64,000 nucleotides of DNA from Aquiflexum gelatinilyticum (GCF_024741135.1 NZ_JANSUY010000010.1:1-64000), one strand, 5' to 3'. Shown: positions 7,695-17,386, counted from the first letter of the stretch. Notes: generated by a model from the letters alone, not told the origin. Program-made: numbers and translations.

Positions 7695-8864
7695 TTAATT
7701 ATCAGATTGGACTGTTTTTCGGAACTCAGAAGGAGGCATTCCCACGTGCTTTTTGAAAACGGTATTGAAGGAAGATTTGGAATTGTATCCTACCCGTTCG
7801 GCTACTTCTTCCATTTTGAGATATGCTCCCTCTTCGCTTTTCAATATTTTGCAGGCTTCCATGACCCGGTATTCGGCAGTCAGTTCAAAAAATGTTTTTC
7901 CGAATCCCTCATTTATTGCTTGTGACAATAAATGAACATTGGTCTTAGCTTCTTTGGCCAGATTGGGCAAGGAAAAATCCGAATTTAAATAAGGCTTTTC
8001 CCGCTCAAGAATCTGTTTTACTTTCTCAATGAGTTCCCGCTGCGTCTCAGGATCTAATCTGGAATTTTGATATTTCTCAGGAATTTTCAGATCAGCATGC
8101 TCCAAATTGGAATTCCTAATGTGTAGAAAACTGGTCAAGTAAACCGTGAATGCAATATAGGCAGCATACCAATGGTCACCGGTATCTTCCAGGTTGAAAA
8201 TTTTGATGACAGTTACACAAAGCAAAATTGTTACCAGAATAAATGGTACAATGCGCAGTCTTTTTTGCGCTTCGGTAACGGGATTCCAGATTGAGGCATT
8301 CTGCTTGGAGAAAAATGTGGAAACCTCACAGAGACAAAGCAAGCCATAAACCGCAACTGAAATCAAAGTAAGCGGAGTGACGTATTCCCGAAGCAATAAG
8401 GGGTCGGTCGGGTAAGGATGGCTAAAGTCCTGCCTAGAGAATTCCGGGTAATAGGCAGAAATCCAAGCATTAAATTTGGCTTCATCCGGTAATGCCCAAA
8501 ATGGAATCATATACAATGTGTAAGCAAAAAAGGGCACTAATTGAGGCCAAAACTTAACAGGAAGTTTACCGCGGGTCAGGCAAAGAATCACGCCATAAAA
8601 CAAAGGTCCAATCAAAAAGCCCAACGGTTCCGAGAAATCAACCAAAAACCAAGCATATGAAATCAAACCCGAATACATCATAAAAATCTCCAAAAGAAAG
8701 CCTCCTATACCCCAAAGCAGCAATCCCTGAAGTATTAAATTCTGAGTCCGTTTAGCGGAAAAAACCAAATATACCAAGCCCAAATAAAGTGCCTGCATCA
8801 ATCCAAGAAAAATAAAAATGCTGAAAAGGTCAATTCGTAAAGGAGGCATGGTGAGGTGATCCAT
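7695..8864 (-). CDS. Membrane-anchored AraC-family transcriptional regulator
   Basis: This 389-aa protein has an N-terminal membrane region of about seven helices (about 10-245) and a cytosolic AraC/XylS DNA-binding domain (about 285-385). The two helix-turn-helix units are visible at 'LAKEAKTNVHLLSQAINE' and 'AERVGYNSKSSFNTVFKK', followed by the family's G-M-P-P-S-E-F-R-K end. This 7TM-AraC layout is widespread in Bacteroidota and probably senses a membrane or extracellular cue. The gene starts 12 bp after the LytTR regulator gene stops, so both probably share a transcript, with the acyltransferase gene further downstream. Confidence 0.9.
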   Translation of the reverse strand: MDHLTMPPLRIDLFSIFIFLGLMQALYLGLVYLVFSAKRTQNLILQGLLLWGIGGFLLEIFMMYSGLISYAWFLVDFSEPLGFLIGPLFYGVILCLTRGKLPVKFWPQLVPFFAYTLYMIPFWALPDEAKFNAWISAYYPEFSRQDFSHPYPTDPLLLREYVTPLTLISVAVYGLLCLCEVSTFFSKQNASIWNPVTEAQKRLRIVPFILVTILLCVTVIKIFNLEDTGDHWYAAYIAFTVYLTSFLHIRNSNLEHADLKIPEKYQNSRLDPETQRELIEKVKQILEREKPYLNSDFSLPNLAKEAKTNVHLLSQAINEGFGKTFFELTAEYRVMEACKILKSEEGAYLKMEEVAERVGYNSKSSFNTVFKKHVGMPPSEFRKTVQSDN

Positions 8865-8876
8865 AATATCAATTAT

Positions 8877-9641
8877 TTACCGATCCAACCAATCCTTAAA
8901 TTGAGAATAGCGTTCAATGCTGACAAACACTTCCTGCTTCGGATCGGGCAACAGACCTAACTTAAGCCTTGTTGGTGAATATTTGTTGATTTGAGAAATA
9001 CTCTCCAGGCTGGCAATAAATTTCCGGTTGATTCGGAAAAAAATTGACGGATTCATTACTTCCTGAAGCTTGTCCAAAGATAAATCCAAGGGAAATCGTT
9101 GCCCCTGTCGGTTCACCAAGAAAGTGATTTTCTCTTCAGAGTAAAAGTAAGCCACTTGATCAACTGGTACAGTTTGGATTTTACTTCCAGAGCTGACCAA
9201 AAAACGCTCCTTGTAATTAAGCTTCTGCTCGACAAGGGGATTGAGGATTTGTTGGAAATCTGCTAAAGAGAAGGATTTTATAGGGGTATGGTACTTTTTA
9301 AATTTATCCAGAGCTTGGCCTAATTCCTGAAAATTGACAGGTTTTAGAAGATAATCCACACTGTTGAGTTTGAATGCCTTGATCAAATATTCGTCAAAAG
9401 CGGTGATGAATATAACCGGGCAGTCAAGAGAAATCTGATCGAATATCCCAAAACTTTGTCCATCTTCCAGGTGGATATCAAGTAGGATCAAATCCGGAAC
9501 AAGATTGGATGAAAACCAGTCGACTGCTTTCTTGACAGAAGGAAGATCTGCAAGTACCTCCATTTGAGCGTCATATTTTTCCAAAAACCCTTTAAGGCGG
9601 TCTACTGCAAGACGCTCATCTTCAACAATTACCACTTTCAT
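8877..9641 (-). CDS. LytTR-type response regulator
   Basis: This 254-aa protein has a receiver domain (1-120) with the acidic pocket E7-D8, phospho-acceptor D55 in 'PDLILLDIHLED' and the conserved Lys at about 100 ('DYLLKPV'), then a LytTR DNA-binding domain (about 150-250; 'FFRINRKFIASLESI' is the family signature). The frame is open seven codons further upstream, but MKVVIVEDE at 9641 is the natural receiver start. It is probably the partner of the LytS-type kinase at 10764-13100, which lies on the other strand beyond a hydrolase gene. It heads a minus-strand unit with the AraC-type gene. Confidence 0.93.
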   Translation of the reverse strand: MKVVIVEDERLAVDRLKGFLEKYDAQMEVLADLPSVKKAVDWFSSNLVPDLILLDIHLEDGQSFGIFDQISLDCPVIFITAFDEYLIKAFKLNSVDYLLKPVNFQELGQALDKFKKYHTPIKSFSLADFQQILNPLVEQKLNYKERFLVSSGSKIQTVPVDQVAYFYSEEKITFLVNRQGQRFPLDLSLDKLQEVMNPSIFFRINRKFIASLESISQINKYSPTRLKLGLLPDPKQEVFVSIERYSQFKDWLDR

Positions 9642-9812
9642 AACCAAACAATTGAGTCGCAAAATAAAAATTTCCCAAAATTAATCCTACTCAGTACGCT
9701 TGGATCTTTTCTTTGGAGGTTCAGTCTTAAATATCCGGCGTTCATCGACTTTTTATTTCAAGAAGGAACCGGGATAGTCAAATTTGTACCCAACAACAAA
9801 ACGCAAACTTCT

Positions 9813-10655
9813 ATGATTTACAAACCGCTTTTATTATTTGCAACAGGAATTCTTCTCATGTTTAGTATTTCTTCATGTAGCATAAACTTTGATGTTGAAC
9901 CATTTATTCCCAAGTCAAAAATTGTATGGGTCGATCTGGACGGCTATAAGCTTTACACTAAGATCCAAGGAAATTCCGGATCATCGATCGTTTTTTTATC
10001 TGGACTGGGTGATGAGCTTGGCACTTGGAGTAAAATCCAAAATGAGCTTGGAAGAAACTATAGGACCCTTTCCTATGACCGTGCGGGAGTGGGACTCTCC
10101 ACTCAAGCAGGGCATCAATCCACTGGTTCGGATTTAGCGCTCGAATTAAAAAAAGTGTTGGAAAAAAGTGAATTTGAACCTCCCTACCTGCTCGTAGGAC
10201 ACTCTATAGGAGGACTATATGCAAGAATTTTTGCGGGAAAGTATCCACATTTGGTATCCGGAATGGTTCTGATTGACTACACTTTGGAAGATAAAATTCT
10301 CGCTTTGAAAGAGGTTGATTTGGGAGGAATGAAACCGGAGCAACTTTTGGAACAAATCGCTTTGGAAATGGGTTTGGAAGACGGAAGCAAACGAGAATTT
10401 ATTGCCTCACTAAAAACTGCAGAACAGGTCAAAGCATCCAATTTTCCCTTAGAACCCGTGACTGTAATCACTGCGCTGAAGCCAAGTCCGGAGGAAACTC
10501 CGGAGGATGTACAGATGAAAAGTCTGCTTCACGCGCAGTATGCCAAGTCGATCCCAAAGTCAAAGCATGTCCAGGTGCAAAGTTCCCACCACATTCATTT
10601 GGATCAGCCCGACTTGATTATCGCAGAAATCAAAGCCCGGATTTTGAATAACTAA
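9813..10655 (+). CDS. Alpha/beta hydrolase lipoprotein
   Basis: This 280-aa protein has a lipoprotein signal: hydrophobic residues 5-20, then S-S-C-S. The hydrolase core follows: 'FLSGLGDELGTW' (oxyanion region), the nucleophile elbow G-H-S-I-G-G near residue 133 and a final His in 'SSHHIHLDQP'. The substrate is unknown; the fold includes esterases, lipases and C-C hydrolases. The frame stays open for another 83 codons upstream, but that part runs over the divergent regulator gene and has no secretion signal, so the ATG at 9813 is chosen. It lies between the LytTR regulator (divergent) and the histidine kinase (108 bp downstream). Confidence 0.85.
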   Translation: MIYKPLLLFATGILLMFSISSCSINFDVEPFIPKSKIVWVDLDGYKLYTKIQGNSGSSIVFLSGLGDELGTWSKIQNELGRNYRTLSYDRAGVGLSTQAGHQSTGSDLALELKKVLEKSEFEPPYLLVGHSIGGLYARIFAGKYPHLVSGMVLIDYTLEDKILALKEVDLGGMKPEQLLEQIALEMGLEDGSKREFIASLKTAEQVKASNFPLEPVTVITALKPSPEETPEDVQMKSLLHAQYAKSIPKSKHVQVQSSHHIHLDQPDLIIAEIKARILNN

Positions 10656-10763
10656 ACCAATACACCACCACTACCACCGAAGAGACCTGTCCTCACTTGG
10701 GGATGGGTTTTTTGGTAATTTCAAATTCAATAACTTCCTTAGCTTTAGTCAGAAATTCAGTTT

Positions 10764-13100
10764 ATGTCGCTTTTCAATCTCAAATCAAGTCGGTCCAGAA
10801 CCACCATGTATTCTTGGAAACTTCAAATCGCCGTCGCGGCAGGATTTGGATTGATCATTTTGGTCAACCAGGTATTTTTCTCCGTATTTAAGGCCTTGGA
10901 GCTTTTTCAAAATTTTCTGGCCAATGTCTTCATTGTTCTTTTGATATGGAAGTCGGCCGTGTGGGTGTCTCAGTTAGGAGAGAACTTTTTCAACTGGCTT
11001 GAAAAACCTCTTAAGCGAGTCTTTCTTTCCGCCGTTTTGGGGTTGATTTGCAGTTTTTTGGTGGTGTTAATTTCGGCTTATTTTTTCCAGCTACTTTACC
11101 AATCGTCCTTTCCGGCAAACAATGAAATTTTTATCAATACACTCGTTTCGTTTTTGCTGTTTTCCGTGCTGTTTACCGGTTTTAACATCATTCATTTTTT
11201 GGAGGCCCTTCGGGAAAAGCAGGTAAAAGAAACTGTCGAGAGACTAGGAAACTACTTTGAGCAACTCATCGAAAATATAGAAGACATCGTGCAGGTCTGG
11301 GATACAGACGGCAGAATCAAATATTCCAGCCCATCTGCAGAACACCAATTGGAATACGCTATTCCTGAATTGACCGAATTCCCTCCTTTTTACTGGATTT
11401 TGGAGGAAGATAAGTCAAAGGTAAAAAGCCGGTTTAAAGCATTTCTGGAGGAGGAGAAAAATGGGGTTTATTTCGATCAATTCCGTGTGAAAACCAAAAC
11501 CGGAACGGTCAAAATGCTTGAAGTCAAAATCTCTGATGGAAGAAAAATACCCATGATTGAGGGATTGATCGTTACCTGTCGAGACATCACCGAGCGCCAC
11601 GAAACGGAGCAGTTAATCCTAAGACAAAAAGAACTTTATGAATTGACCAGCTCAATCTCTGGTTCGTTTTTGAGGATGGATTTCCACTCGGCCCTAGTCG
11701 AAATGTTGGAAAAAATGGGAAAATTTTCCTCCGTGGACCGGGTCTATGTGTATCAGCTGAATCCTGAAAAAAATTACTGGAACTGCCTCCACGAGTGGCG
11801 AAGTGAAAAGGGAGATCAGATTCCTTCCATTTATTACCAAAAAGGAATTCCCATCGATGCGATGAATTGGACTTTCAATCAGTTGAGTTCTGACAAGATC
11901 CTGAATTATAAAACCCTGGATAAAATGCCTCCTGAAGCCGAGCAATGCCGAAAAGCTTTTGAAGCGGACGGAACAGTCGGGATTTTGCTGCTTCCGCTTC
12001 GAATCAATGGAGAATTGGTCGGGATGATCGGTTATGATGCCCTTTTTGAGCCCAAAAACTGGTCGGAGGATGACATCAGGTTTCTCAGGCTCTGCAGCGA
12101 AATTCTCACTTCTTCACTTGCCCGTTCGGAGGCCGAGGCATCTACCCGTGCATCGCTTTCATTCAACCAAACTATTATCGATTCCTCCGCAGAGGGTTTT
12201 CTGTTGGCAAATCTTGAAAACCGGGTAGTCTACGCCAATGAGATTTTCCACACACTATGGGAATTGGATCAAAATCCCATCGGGCTCAGTGTGCAAGAAG
12301 TCAGTAATCTGGTTCAGCCTAAAATCGAAAACAAGGAGGAAATCGAAAGCGGATTTGAGATTCTTAGGGAAAACCGACAGGCTATTTTTACCATGACTCT
12401 CAACCTTCATAACGGAAAGGTCCTGGAAGTCTATTCGGCTCCGCAGATTCAGGACGGAAAGCTTGTGGGCCGGATTTGGAGTAATCGGGACATCACAGAC
12501 CGTATACTTTCGCAGCGGGAAGAACTTGAAAAAGGCATGGCCGTAGCCCAATTTGAATCCCTGAAAACACAAGTAAACCCTCACTTTTTATTCAACAGTC
12601 TAAACGTACTAAGTTCCTTGGTCCATGTGGATGCTGACTTATCCGAGAAGTTTATCGATCAGCTGGCAAAGTCATACCGGTATCTGCTTGAGCAAAAAGA
12701 CAATACCTTGGTACCTTTGGAAGTGGAACTGGATTTTGTATATTCCTTCGTTTTCTTACTAAAAATCCGTTTTGAAGAGAAAATCCAACTTGAGGTTGAT
12801 ATTCCTGAGCGCTTCCATTCCATGCAAATTGCTCCGCTGACCATGCAGCTCCTGATTGAAAACGCTGTCAAGCACAACAAAATATCCGAAGACCAGCCTC
12901 TGAAAATTCTTATCGGAATCGAAGGCCATTATCTGGTCGTCAAAAACTCCCTTCAAGTTCGGATCAATCATGCTCCATCGACGGGGCTGGGGTTAAAAAA
13001 TATCCAAAAGAGATACCTCATCCTTTCCTCAGATTCCCCCAAATTCGGTCAGGAAGGAGATTTATTTGTGGCCCGAATTCCTTTGATTGAAGAAAAATAG
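10764..13100 (+). CDS. LytS-type sensor histidine kinase with PAS and GAF domains
   Basis: This 778-aa protein has four hydrophobic segments between about residues 20 and 150, a PAS/PAC module (about 165-280, ending 'VTCRDITERHE'), a GAF domain (about 290-455), a second PAS (about 465-585) and a His_kinase/HATPase module. The phospho-accepting His is in 'QVNPHFLFNSLN' at H607. The N-box 'QLLIENAVKHN' and a terminal G-x-G-L-x-N are present, as in LytS/YehU kinases that work with LytTR regulators; the LytTR gene at 8877-9641 is the natural partner. The double PAS plus GAF suggests integration of a soluble ligand or redox signal. Confidence 0.92.
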   Translation: MSLFNLKSSRSRTTMYSWKLQIAVAAGFGLIILVNQVFFSVFKALELFQNFLANVFIVLLIWKSAVWVSQLGENFFNWLEKPLKRVFLSAVLGLICSFLVVLISAYFFQLLYQSSFPANNEIFINTLVSFLLFSVLFTGFNIIHFLEALREKQVKETVERLGNYFEQLIENIEDIVQVWDTDGRIKYSSPSAEHQLEYAIPELTEFPPFYWILEEDKSKVKSRFKAFLEEEKNGVYFDQFRVKTKTGTVKMLEVKISDGRKIPMIEGLIVTCRDITERHETEQLILRQKELYELTSSISGSFLRMDFHSALVEMLEKMGKFSSVDRVYVYQLNPEKNYWNCLHEWRSEKGDQIPSIYYQKGIPIDAMNWTFNQLSSDKILNYKTLDKMPPEAEQCRKAFEADGTVGILLLPLRINGELVGMIGYDALFEPKNWSEDDIRFLRLCSEILTSSLARSEAEASTRASLSFNQTIIDSSAEGFLLANLENRVVYANEIFHTLWELDQNPIGLSVQEVSNLVQPKIENKEEIESGFEILRENRQAIFTMTLNLHNGKVLEVYSAPQIQDGKLVGRIWSNRDITDRILSQREELEKGMAVAQFESLKTQVNPHFLFNSLNVLSSLVHVDADLSEKFIDQLAKSYRYLLEQKDNTLVPLEVELDFVYSFVFLLKIRFEEKIQLEVDIPERFHSMQIAPLTMQLLIENAVKHNKISEDQPLKILIGIEGHYLVVKNSLQVRINHAPSTGLGLKNIQKRYLILSSDSPKFGQEGDLFVARIPLIEEK

Positions 13101-13212
13101 ACATGGATTCATCACGGTTTTTTAAGGGTTGGGTAGGATAAATCAGGCACTCATCTGGAGAAATTAGCCCGTGGACTTGAGTAAATTTAGCTTCGCGAAG
13201 AATTAATCTTTT

Positions 13213-13944
13213 ATGCGAAAGTCATCAAATCTCAGAATTGCTGTCAGCCTTTTCGGAATGGGTTTAGTGGGTATAGCTTCTCTTTTGAGCGTTTCTCCAC
13301 CCTCCCTTTCCCCTGGATTGGAAATGGATCCCGCCACAGTCCGGTGGATTACGTTGGTCAATCCCATCATTCTTCTGATTATCAGTATCACGATAGGCAC
13401 ACTCCTGAAAGAAGCCGCAGGTGTGAAGCTACCGATTCTTGATTCAAAACAAGGTGAACCCTTAGTGGCCGTCTTTCAGTCCCTGATTCAACCATTTTTG
13501 GTTCTGACTACAGTCTCTGCACTTGGTGTGTTACTCATCTATTTGTGCACTTACCGGGGTTTTGGTTCTGCCTACAGGGAAGTAATCAATGGGCCGGGCT
13601 TGCCTTTTTGGACACGGATACTTTACGGGGGAATCACGGAAGAAATCCTCATGCGGTATGGGGTAATGACTGTGTTGCTTTGGATATTGAAGGAAATCAA
13701 CCGCCCCAACTCCCATGTCCAATTTTGGATTTCAAATTTCCTTACAGCCATGCTTTTTGCCACGGGCCACCTTCCTGCAATTTTCAATGAGGTGCCTTCA
13801 CCAAGTATCTGGACACTCATCTACATTCTTGGCGGAAACTTCTGGGCAGGGCTTTGCTTTGGCTATGCCTTTTGGAGATATGGATTGATTCTGGCTATCC
13901 TAACACACATGGGCTTTCACCTGATCACGTATTTCATTATCTAA
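13213..13944 (+). CDS. CPBP-family intramembrane glutamic endopeptidase
   Basis: This 243-aa protein with about six to seven membrane helices has the CPBP (Abi, Rce1-like) motifs in order: E143-E144-x3-R148 ('ITEEILMRYG'), H184 in 'ATGHLPAI' and H230 in 'LTHMGFH'. Such proteases cleave within the membrane; bacterial roles include bacteriocin self-immunity and prenyl-protein-like processing, and the substrate here is unknown. The next gene starts 14 bp downstream, so the two are probably co-transcribed. Confidence 0.9.
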   Translation: MRKSSNLRIAVSLFGMGLVGIASLLSVSPPSLSPGLEMDPATVRWITLVNPIILLIISITIGTLLKEAAGVKLPILDSKQGEPLVAVFQSLIQPFLVLTTVSALGVLLIYLCTYRGFGSAYREVINGPGLPFWTRILYGGITEEILMRYGVMTVLLWILKEINRPNSHVQFWISNFLTAMLFATGHLPAIFNEVPSPSIWTLIYILGGNFWAGLCFGYAFWRYGLILAILTHMGFHLITYFII

Positions 13945-13958
13945 ACTAACCCTCTATT

Positions 13959-15647
13959 ATGAAAAAACTCCTATTTCTTATCTTTTGCCTATCCGCAGCT
14001 CAACAGGGTTGGGCGCAGGACTACTCTACACTTCCACCCATTAATGCCAGCATACTTGACTCCCTGATAGGTAACAAACCAAGTTCAGACGAACCTGGAT
14101 TTGCTTTGGGAATCAGTAGAGGAAGCGAGATTCTTCTCGAACATTACCATGGTCTCGCAGATCTTGAAAATAAAATCCCCATCTCTGATATTACCCAATT
14201 TAACTTAGCTTCTGTATCAAAACATTTTACCGCATTTGGGATATTGTTCCTTCGGGATCGGGGAAAAATGAATCTAAACACTCCCATCGTTCAATACCTA
14301 AACGATTTTCCCTATTCCGAGCGAATTACTCCTATGCAACTCCTGCACCATTCTTCAGGAATTCCATCTTCAGATAATCTCCGAGTCTTTGCAGGCCTAT
14401 CCCTCGAATCAGATTGGGGAAAAAGGGAAGAACTTCGACTTCATTCCAAATACCGAAAGCTAAACTTCATGCCAGGAGGAGATTTCCTTTACTCCAACTC
14501 TGGATACTTCTTTCTTAGTCAATTGATCGAAGCTCAAATTGGCCTTTCTTATTCTGATTTTTTCGAAAAATCTTTGTTCCCTTCAATGGGTATCCAGGGG
14601 TGGGTACTGGATAAGTCGGGAAAGGATATCCCGAATCTTGCTTACCCCTATAAACCAGTGGAAGGTGGATTTGAACGAAAGTTCCCCGAGAAAACCACCA
14701 TCACCGGCGAATCCAATATCTATCTTAATCTTCCTTCACTGATGCGGTGGATGCAGTATTTATTGCTTTCCCATCATGCAGAATCACATTTTTCCTTCCC
14801 GATGTTTTCCAGTTCTTATAAGTTATCAACAGGAAGATCTGTGGATTACAGCTTTGGTTTGGAAAAAGGAGATATCAATTCGCTTCAAGCGTTTACGCAT
14901 GGGGGAGGTGTGCCAGGATATTCTTCTTATGTCGTTTACATTCCAGAACTAGATTTGGGTATAAGTGTCCTGTCTAATTCAGAAAAACTTCCAAAAAGTC
15001 CTGGCGCGATAGCTCATTCCATCGCCCGATACCTGACGGCTGAATTTGCTCTATACACGAAGAAAATAGCTCACACGGAAATTGAACTTACATCCGTAGT
15101 CACTCAAAAATATGTTGGGGAATATCGCTTTTGGGATGGTGCTCAGTTTGAGATCAAGCAGGATAAAGGTGGATTGTATATGTACTTGCCTGACGCCCCT
15201 CCTTTTCAGCTAGTCCCTGAATCAGACAGCCTGTTTTTTTTCCGGGAATTTGACGGACAGGTTGCGTTCCGCCAAAAAAATGGAGTTATGACGCTTGAAC
15301 TTATACAAGGGAAAAAAGTAGATCCTGCAGAAAAACTGAACCCTAACCGGCAAAAAGCTCAAAGTCCCACTCCAAGCCAGCTCCTCGGTCACTTTGAAAA
15401 CAAGGGCCTAGATGTGACCTACGAGGTTCAAGAAAAAGAAGGCAAGCTTTTTCTGGTCCTGCCTGAGACCTTACTTCAATATGCAGGATTTCGAGAAGTA
15501 GAGCTCCTTGCCATTGAGGGAAATACTTTCCGAACTCGGGAACTTGGAATTATCGAATGGGAAATGAATCCCAAAGGAAAGGTGATGGGATTCCTCATCA
15601 AGGATGTAGGAAGGCTCAGAAACCTTCATTTCACAAAAAAATCATAA
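13959..15647 (+). CDS. Secreted serine hydrolase, beta-lactamase/PBP4* fold
   Basis: This 562-aa protein has a signal peptide (MKKLLFLIFC...GWAQ, cut near residue 20). The class C beta-lactamase core is complete: S85-V-S-K88 (SxxK nucleophile), Y178-S-N180 (YxN) and a later H-G-G-G. A C-terminal region (about 365-560) resembles the lipocalin-like tail found in many Bacteroidota serine hydrolases of this group. These are usually esterases or D-amino peptidases, not drug-resistance enzymes. It is co-directional with the CPBP protease gene and is followed by a hairpin terminator. Confidence 0.88.
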   Translation: MKKLLFLIFCLSAAQQGWAQDYSTLPPINASILDSLIGNKPSSDEPGFALGISRGSEILLEHYHGLADLENKIPISDITQFNLASVSKHFTAFGILFLRDRGKMNLNTPIVQYLNDFPYSERITPMQLLHHSSGIPSSDNLRVFAGLSLESDWGKREELRLHSKYRKLNFMPGGDFLYSNSGYFFLSQLIEAQIGLSYSDFFEKSLFPSMGIQGWVLDKSGKDIPNLAYPYKPVEGGFERKFPEKTTITGESNIYLNLPSLMRWMQYLLLSHHAESHFSFPMFSSSYKLSTGRSVDYSFGLEKGDINSLQAFTHGGGVPGYSSYVVYIPELDLGISVLSNSEKLPKSPGAIAHSIARYLTAEFALYTKKIAHTEIELTSVVTQKYVGEYRFWDGAQFEIKQDKGGLYMYLPDAPPFQLVPESDSLFFFREFDGQVAFRQKNGVMTLELIQGKKVDPAEKLNPNRQKAQSPTPSQLLGHFENKGLDVTYEVQEKEGKLFLVLPETLLQYAGFREVELLAIEGNTFRTRELGIIEWEMNPKGKVMGFLIKDVGRLRNLHFTKKS

Positions 15648-15672
15648 AGTTAAGTTGGTAAAGAAAATGACT

Positions 15673-15702
15673 AATTCCCTCTTGTTTCAGGAGGGAGTTT
15701 TT
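15673..15702 (+). terminator. Rho-independent terminator after the serine hydrolase gene
   Basis: AATTCCCTC pairs with GAGGGAGTT (9 bp including one G-U pair, 9-base loop) and is followed by TTTATTT. It lies 26 bp after the hydrolase stop. Confidence 0.7.
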
Positions 15703-15735
15703 ATTTCCAATTCAACTTACAGCACTTTGGTTCTT

Positions 15736-16211
15736 ATGAAAAATATTCATCCCTAAGTTCTTCAGACCTTTCTGATATCCTCCAGATTTGGAGGCTAAGC
15801 GCAAGCCATGCTTACACATTCCTTAAGACTGATTTCTTCCTGAAGGAAGAAACTCGAATAGTCAGCGAATACCTTCCCAAAAGCGAAACTTGGATTTGGA
15901 AAGATCAAGAAGGATAGAGCTTGGGGTTTATTTCACTTTTGGGCAATGAAATAGGCGGATTGTTTGTCCATCCTAAATTTCAAAATCAGAGAATAGGAAA
16001 GGAGTTGGTGCAATTTGTCTCGGTGAATTTTCCCGTTCTTTTGGTAGAAGTCTTTGCCATAAATCAAGAAGGAATCTGTTTTTACGAAAAAATGGGATTC
16101 TCAGCAGTACAACAAAAAATCAATCCGGAAACTGGAGAAATTCTCGTTCGGATGATTAGGGATAAGCAGGGATTAATCCTTCACCAGTCTTCTCTTTACG
16201 GAGATAAGTAA
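15736..16211 (+). pseudogene. GNAT acetyltransferase pseudogene (frameshift plus TAG)
   Basis: Reading through one lost base near 15752 and an in-frame TAG at 15915-15917 restores a complete GNAT-like protein: start MKNIHP, then SSSDLSDILQIW, a 'FLKTDFFLKEET' helix, and after the TAG 'GFISLLGNEIGGLFVHP' with the acetyl-CoA loop Q-N-Q-R-I-G-K and 'FYEKMGF'. Every block expected of the family is present, so the two lesions are recent. Only a 96-codon fragment from a TTG at 15921 is open. Its 3' end overlaps the convergent GNAT gene by 56 bp. Sequencing error is possible for either lesion but is unlikely for both. Confidence 0.75.
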
Positions 16212-16707
16212 GAAAGACTTCCTCTTTTTCCTCATCACGTCTTTTTTCTATCCCCACCAATTCAAATTTGGCTTTGTTGGCTACCCGTTGGCTGGGGAGA
16301 TTACCTTCCGCACACTTGATCCAAAAGGTTTGAAAGCCCAATTCCCGTGTGAGAAATTCGACCAGGTGATTGATGGCATGGGACATCACACCCTGGTTTT
16401 GAAGTGCCGGGTCAAGCCAATAGCCCAATTCGGAGCATTTTTCGATCCAGTTCAGTTCTTTTGCCGAAATCAATCCCCTTGCGCGATTGCTTTCGAGAAT
16501 AGCAAAGGAAAAGTCTTTTTTTGATTCCCATAAGACCTGTGCTTCACGGATAAATTTTTCAGTTTGTTCGATGCTATGAAGCTCATTCACAAAAGGTAAC
16601 CACGGAGAAAAATGGCTACAGTTAGCAGTCAAAATCTCAAACAGGTGTTTTGTGTGACCAAGATGCAGGGGTACCAAATTGATCCCATTGTCAAGTTCTA
16701 TTTTCAT
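16156..16707 (-). CDS. RimJ/RimL-type GNAT acetyltransferase
   Basis: This 183-aa protein has RimJ/L features: 'LVPLHLGHTKHLFEIL' near the start, 'SPWLPFV', 'SELGYWLDPALQNQGVMSHA' with the acetyl-CoA pyrophosphate loop (Q-x-Q-G-V/M) and 'RVANKAKFELVGIEK' close to the C-terminus. Such enzymes acetylate ribosomal-protein N-termini or small amines; the substrate cannot be told. It belongs to a cluster of four GNAT genes between 15.7 and 18.3 kb. Confidence 0.88.
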   Translation of the reverse strand: MKIELDNGINLVPLHLGHTKHLFEILTANCSHFSPWLPFVNELHSIEQTEKFIREAQVLWESKKDFSFAILESNRARGLISAKELNWIEKCSELGYWLDPALQNQGVMSHAINHLVEFLTRELGFQTFWIKCAEGNLPSQRVANKAKFELVGIEKRRDEEKEEVFLTYLRKEKTGEGLIPAYP

Positions 16708-16728
16708 TTTTGAAAGGTTTTATAAGGC

Positions 16729-16756
16729 AAAAAGCTCCAGAAAGGAGCTTTTTTAA
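16729..16756 (-). terminator. Rho-independent terminator between two GNAT genes
   Basis: A perfect 10-bp stem AAAAAGCTCC/GGAGCTTTTT with a 5-base loop has T-runs on both sides. It ends the minus-strand transcript that contains 16843-17340, and it lies just upstream of the next minus-strand gene, separating the two transcription units. Confidence 0.8.
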
Positions 16757-16842
16757 TTATGAAGTTAGACCAAAACACAATTCAACTGATTTGGCTTTTT
16801 TATGAATCTAAAAGTTTTGTCAAAGGATACGTTAAGGCCATT

Positions 16843-17340
16843 TTAATCAGCCTCGATTCTTTTGCTTCGCCTTTCAAGGAGCAGGGTGTCTCGCCATTTT
16901 CCGTTCATTTTTCCGATTTTTTCTCTAAATCCCACTATTCTAAACCCAAGCTTTTCATGAATTTTAATACTTCCGGAATTTTCAGGAAAGATACCGGATT
17001 GTAATGTCCAGAAATTTTCATCTTCACTCTCCTTGATCAGCTGTTCCAATAATTGAAACCCGATCTTTTTTCCTCGAAACCGCTCAGCTACATAGACGCT
17101 GACCTCAGCCAGCCCGGCATAAACACATCTTCCCGATACGGGAGTTAAAGCTGCCCAGCCTATAACTTTCCCTTCAAAAAGGCACACCAACCTGCACTTT
17201 TTAAGATGATCCTTGTCCCATTCTTGCCAGGTAGGAATGACTAGTTGAAATGTGGCATTTCCAGTTTGAATTCCTTCAGCATAAATGGTTGATACATCTT
17301 CCCAATGGCTGGGATTCATGGGTTCAATCGATGTTTTCAT
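16843..17340 (-). CDS. GNAT acetyltransferase, phosphinothricin/methionine-derivative acetyltransferase-like
   Basis: This 165-aa protein of the Pat/Bar/MnaT group has 'IYAEGIQTGNATF' (family signature near the N-terminus), 'VIGWAALTPVSGRCVYAGLAEVSVYV' (strand and active-site region), the acetyl-CoA loop 'RFRGKKIGFQLL' and 'NSGSIKIHEKLGFRIVGFREKIGKMNG'. Homologues acetylate methionine sulfone or sulfoximine and phosphinothricin. It probably protects against such analogues or serves amino-acid catabolism. The SRPBCC gene is 46 bp upstream on the same strand. Confidence 0.9.
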   Translation of the reverse strand: MKTSIEPMNPSHWEDVSTIYAEGIQTGNATFQLVIPTWQEWDKDHLKKCRLVCLFEGKVIGWAALTPVSGRCVYAGLAEVSVYVAERFRGKKIGFQLLEQLIKESEDENFWTLQSGIFPENSGSIKIHEKLGFRIVGFREKIGKMNGKWRDTLLLERRSKRIEAD

Positions 17341-17386
17341 TTTTACAAAATTTCAAGGCTCGTTTTGAATCGGACTGTTATTTTAC

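Noticed and set aside
13213-13944. CPBP protease as a bacteriocin immunity gene with a peptide precursor nearby
   Set aside because: No small precursor or export genes are adjacent; the neighbour is a serine hydrolase.
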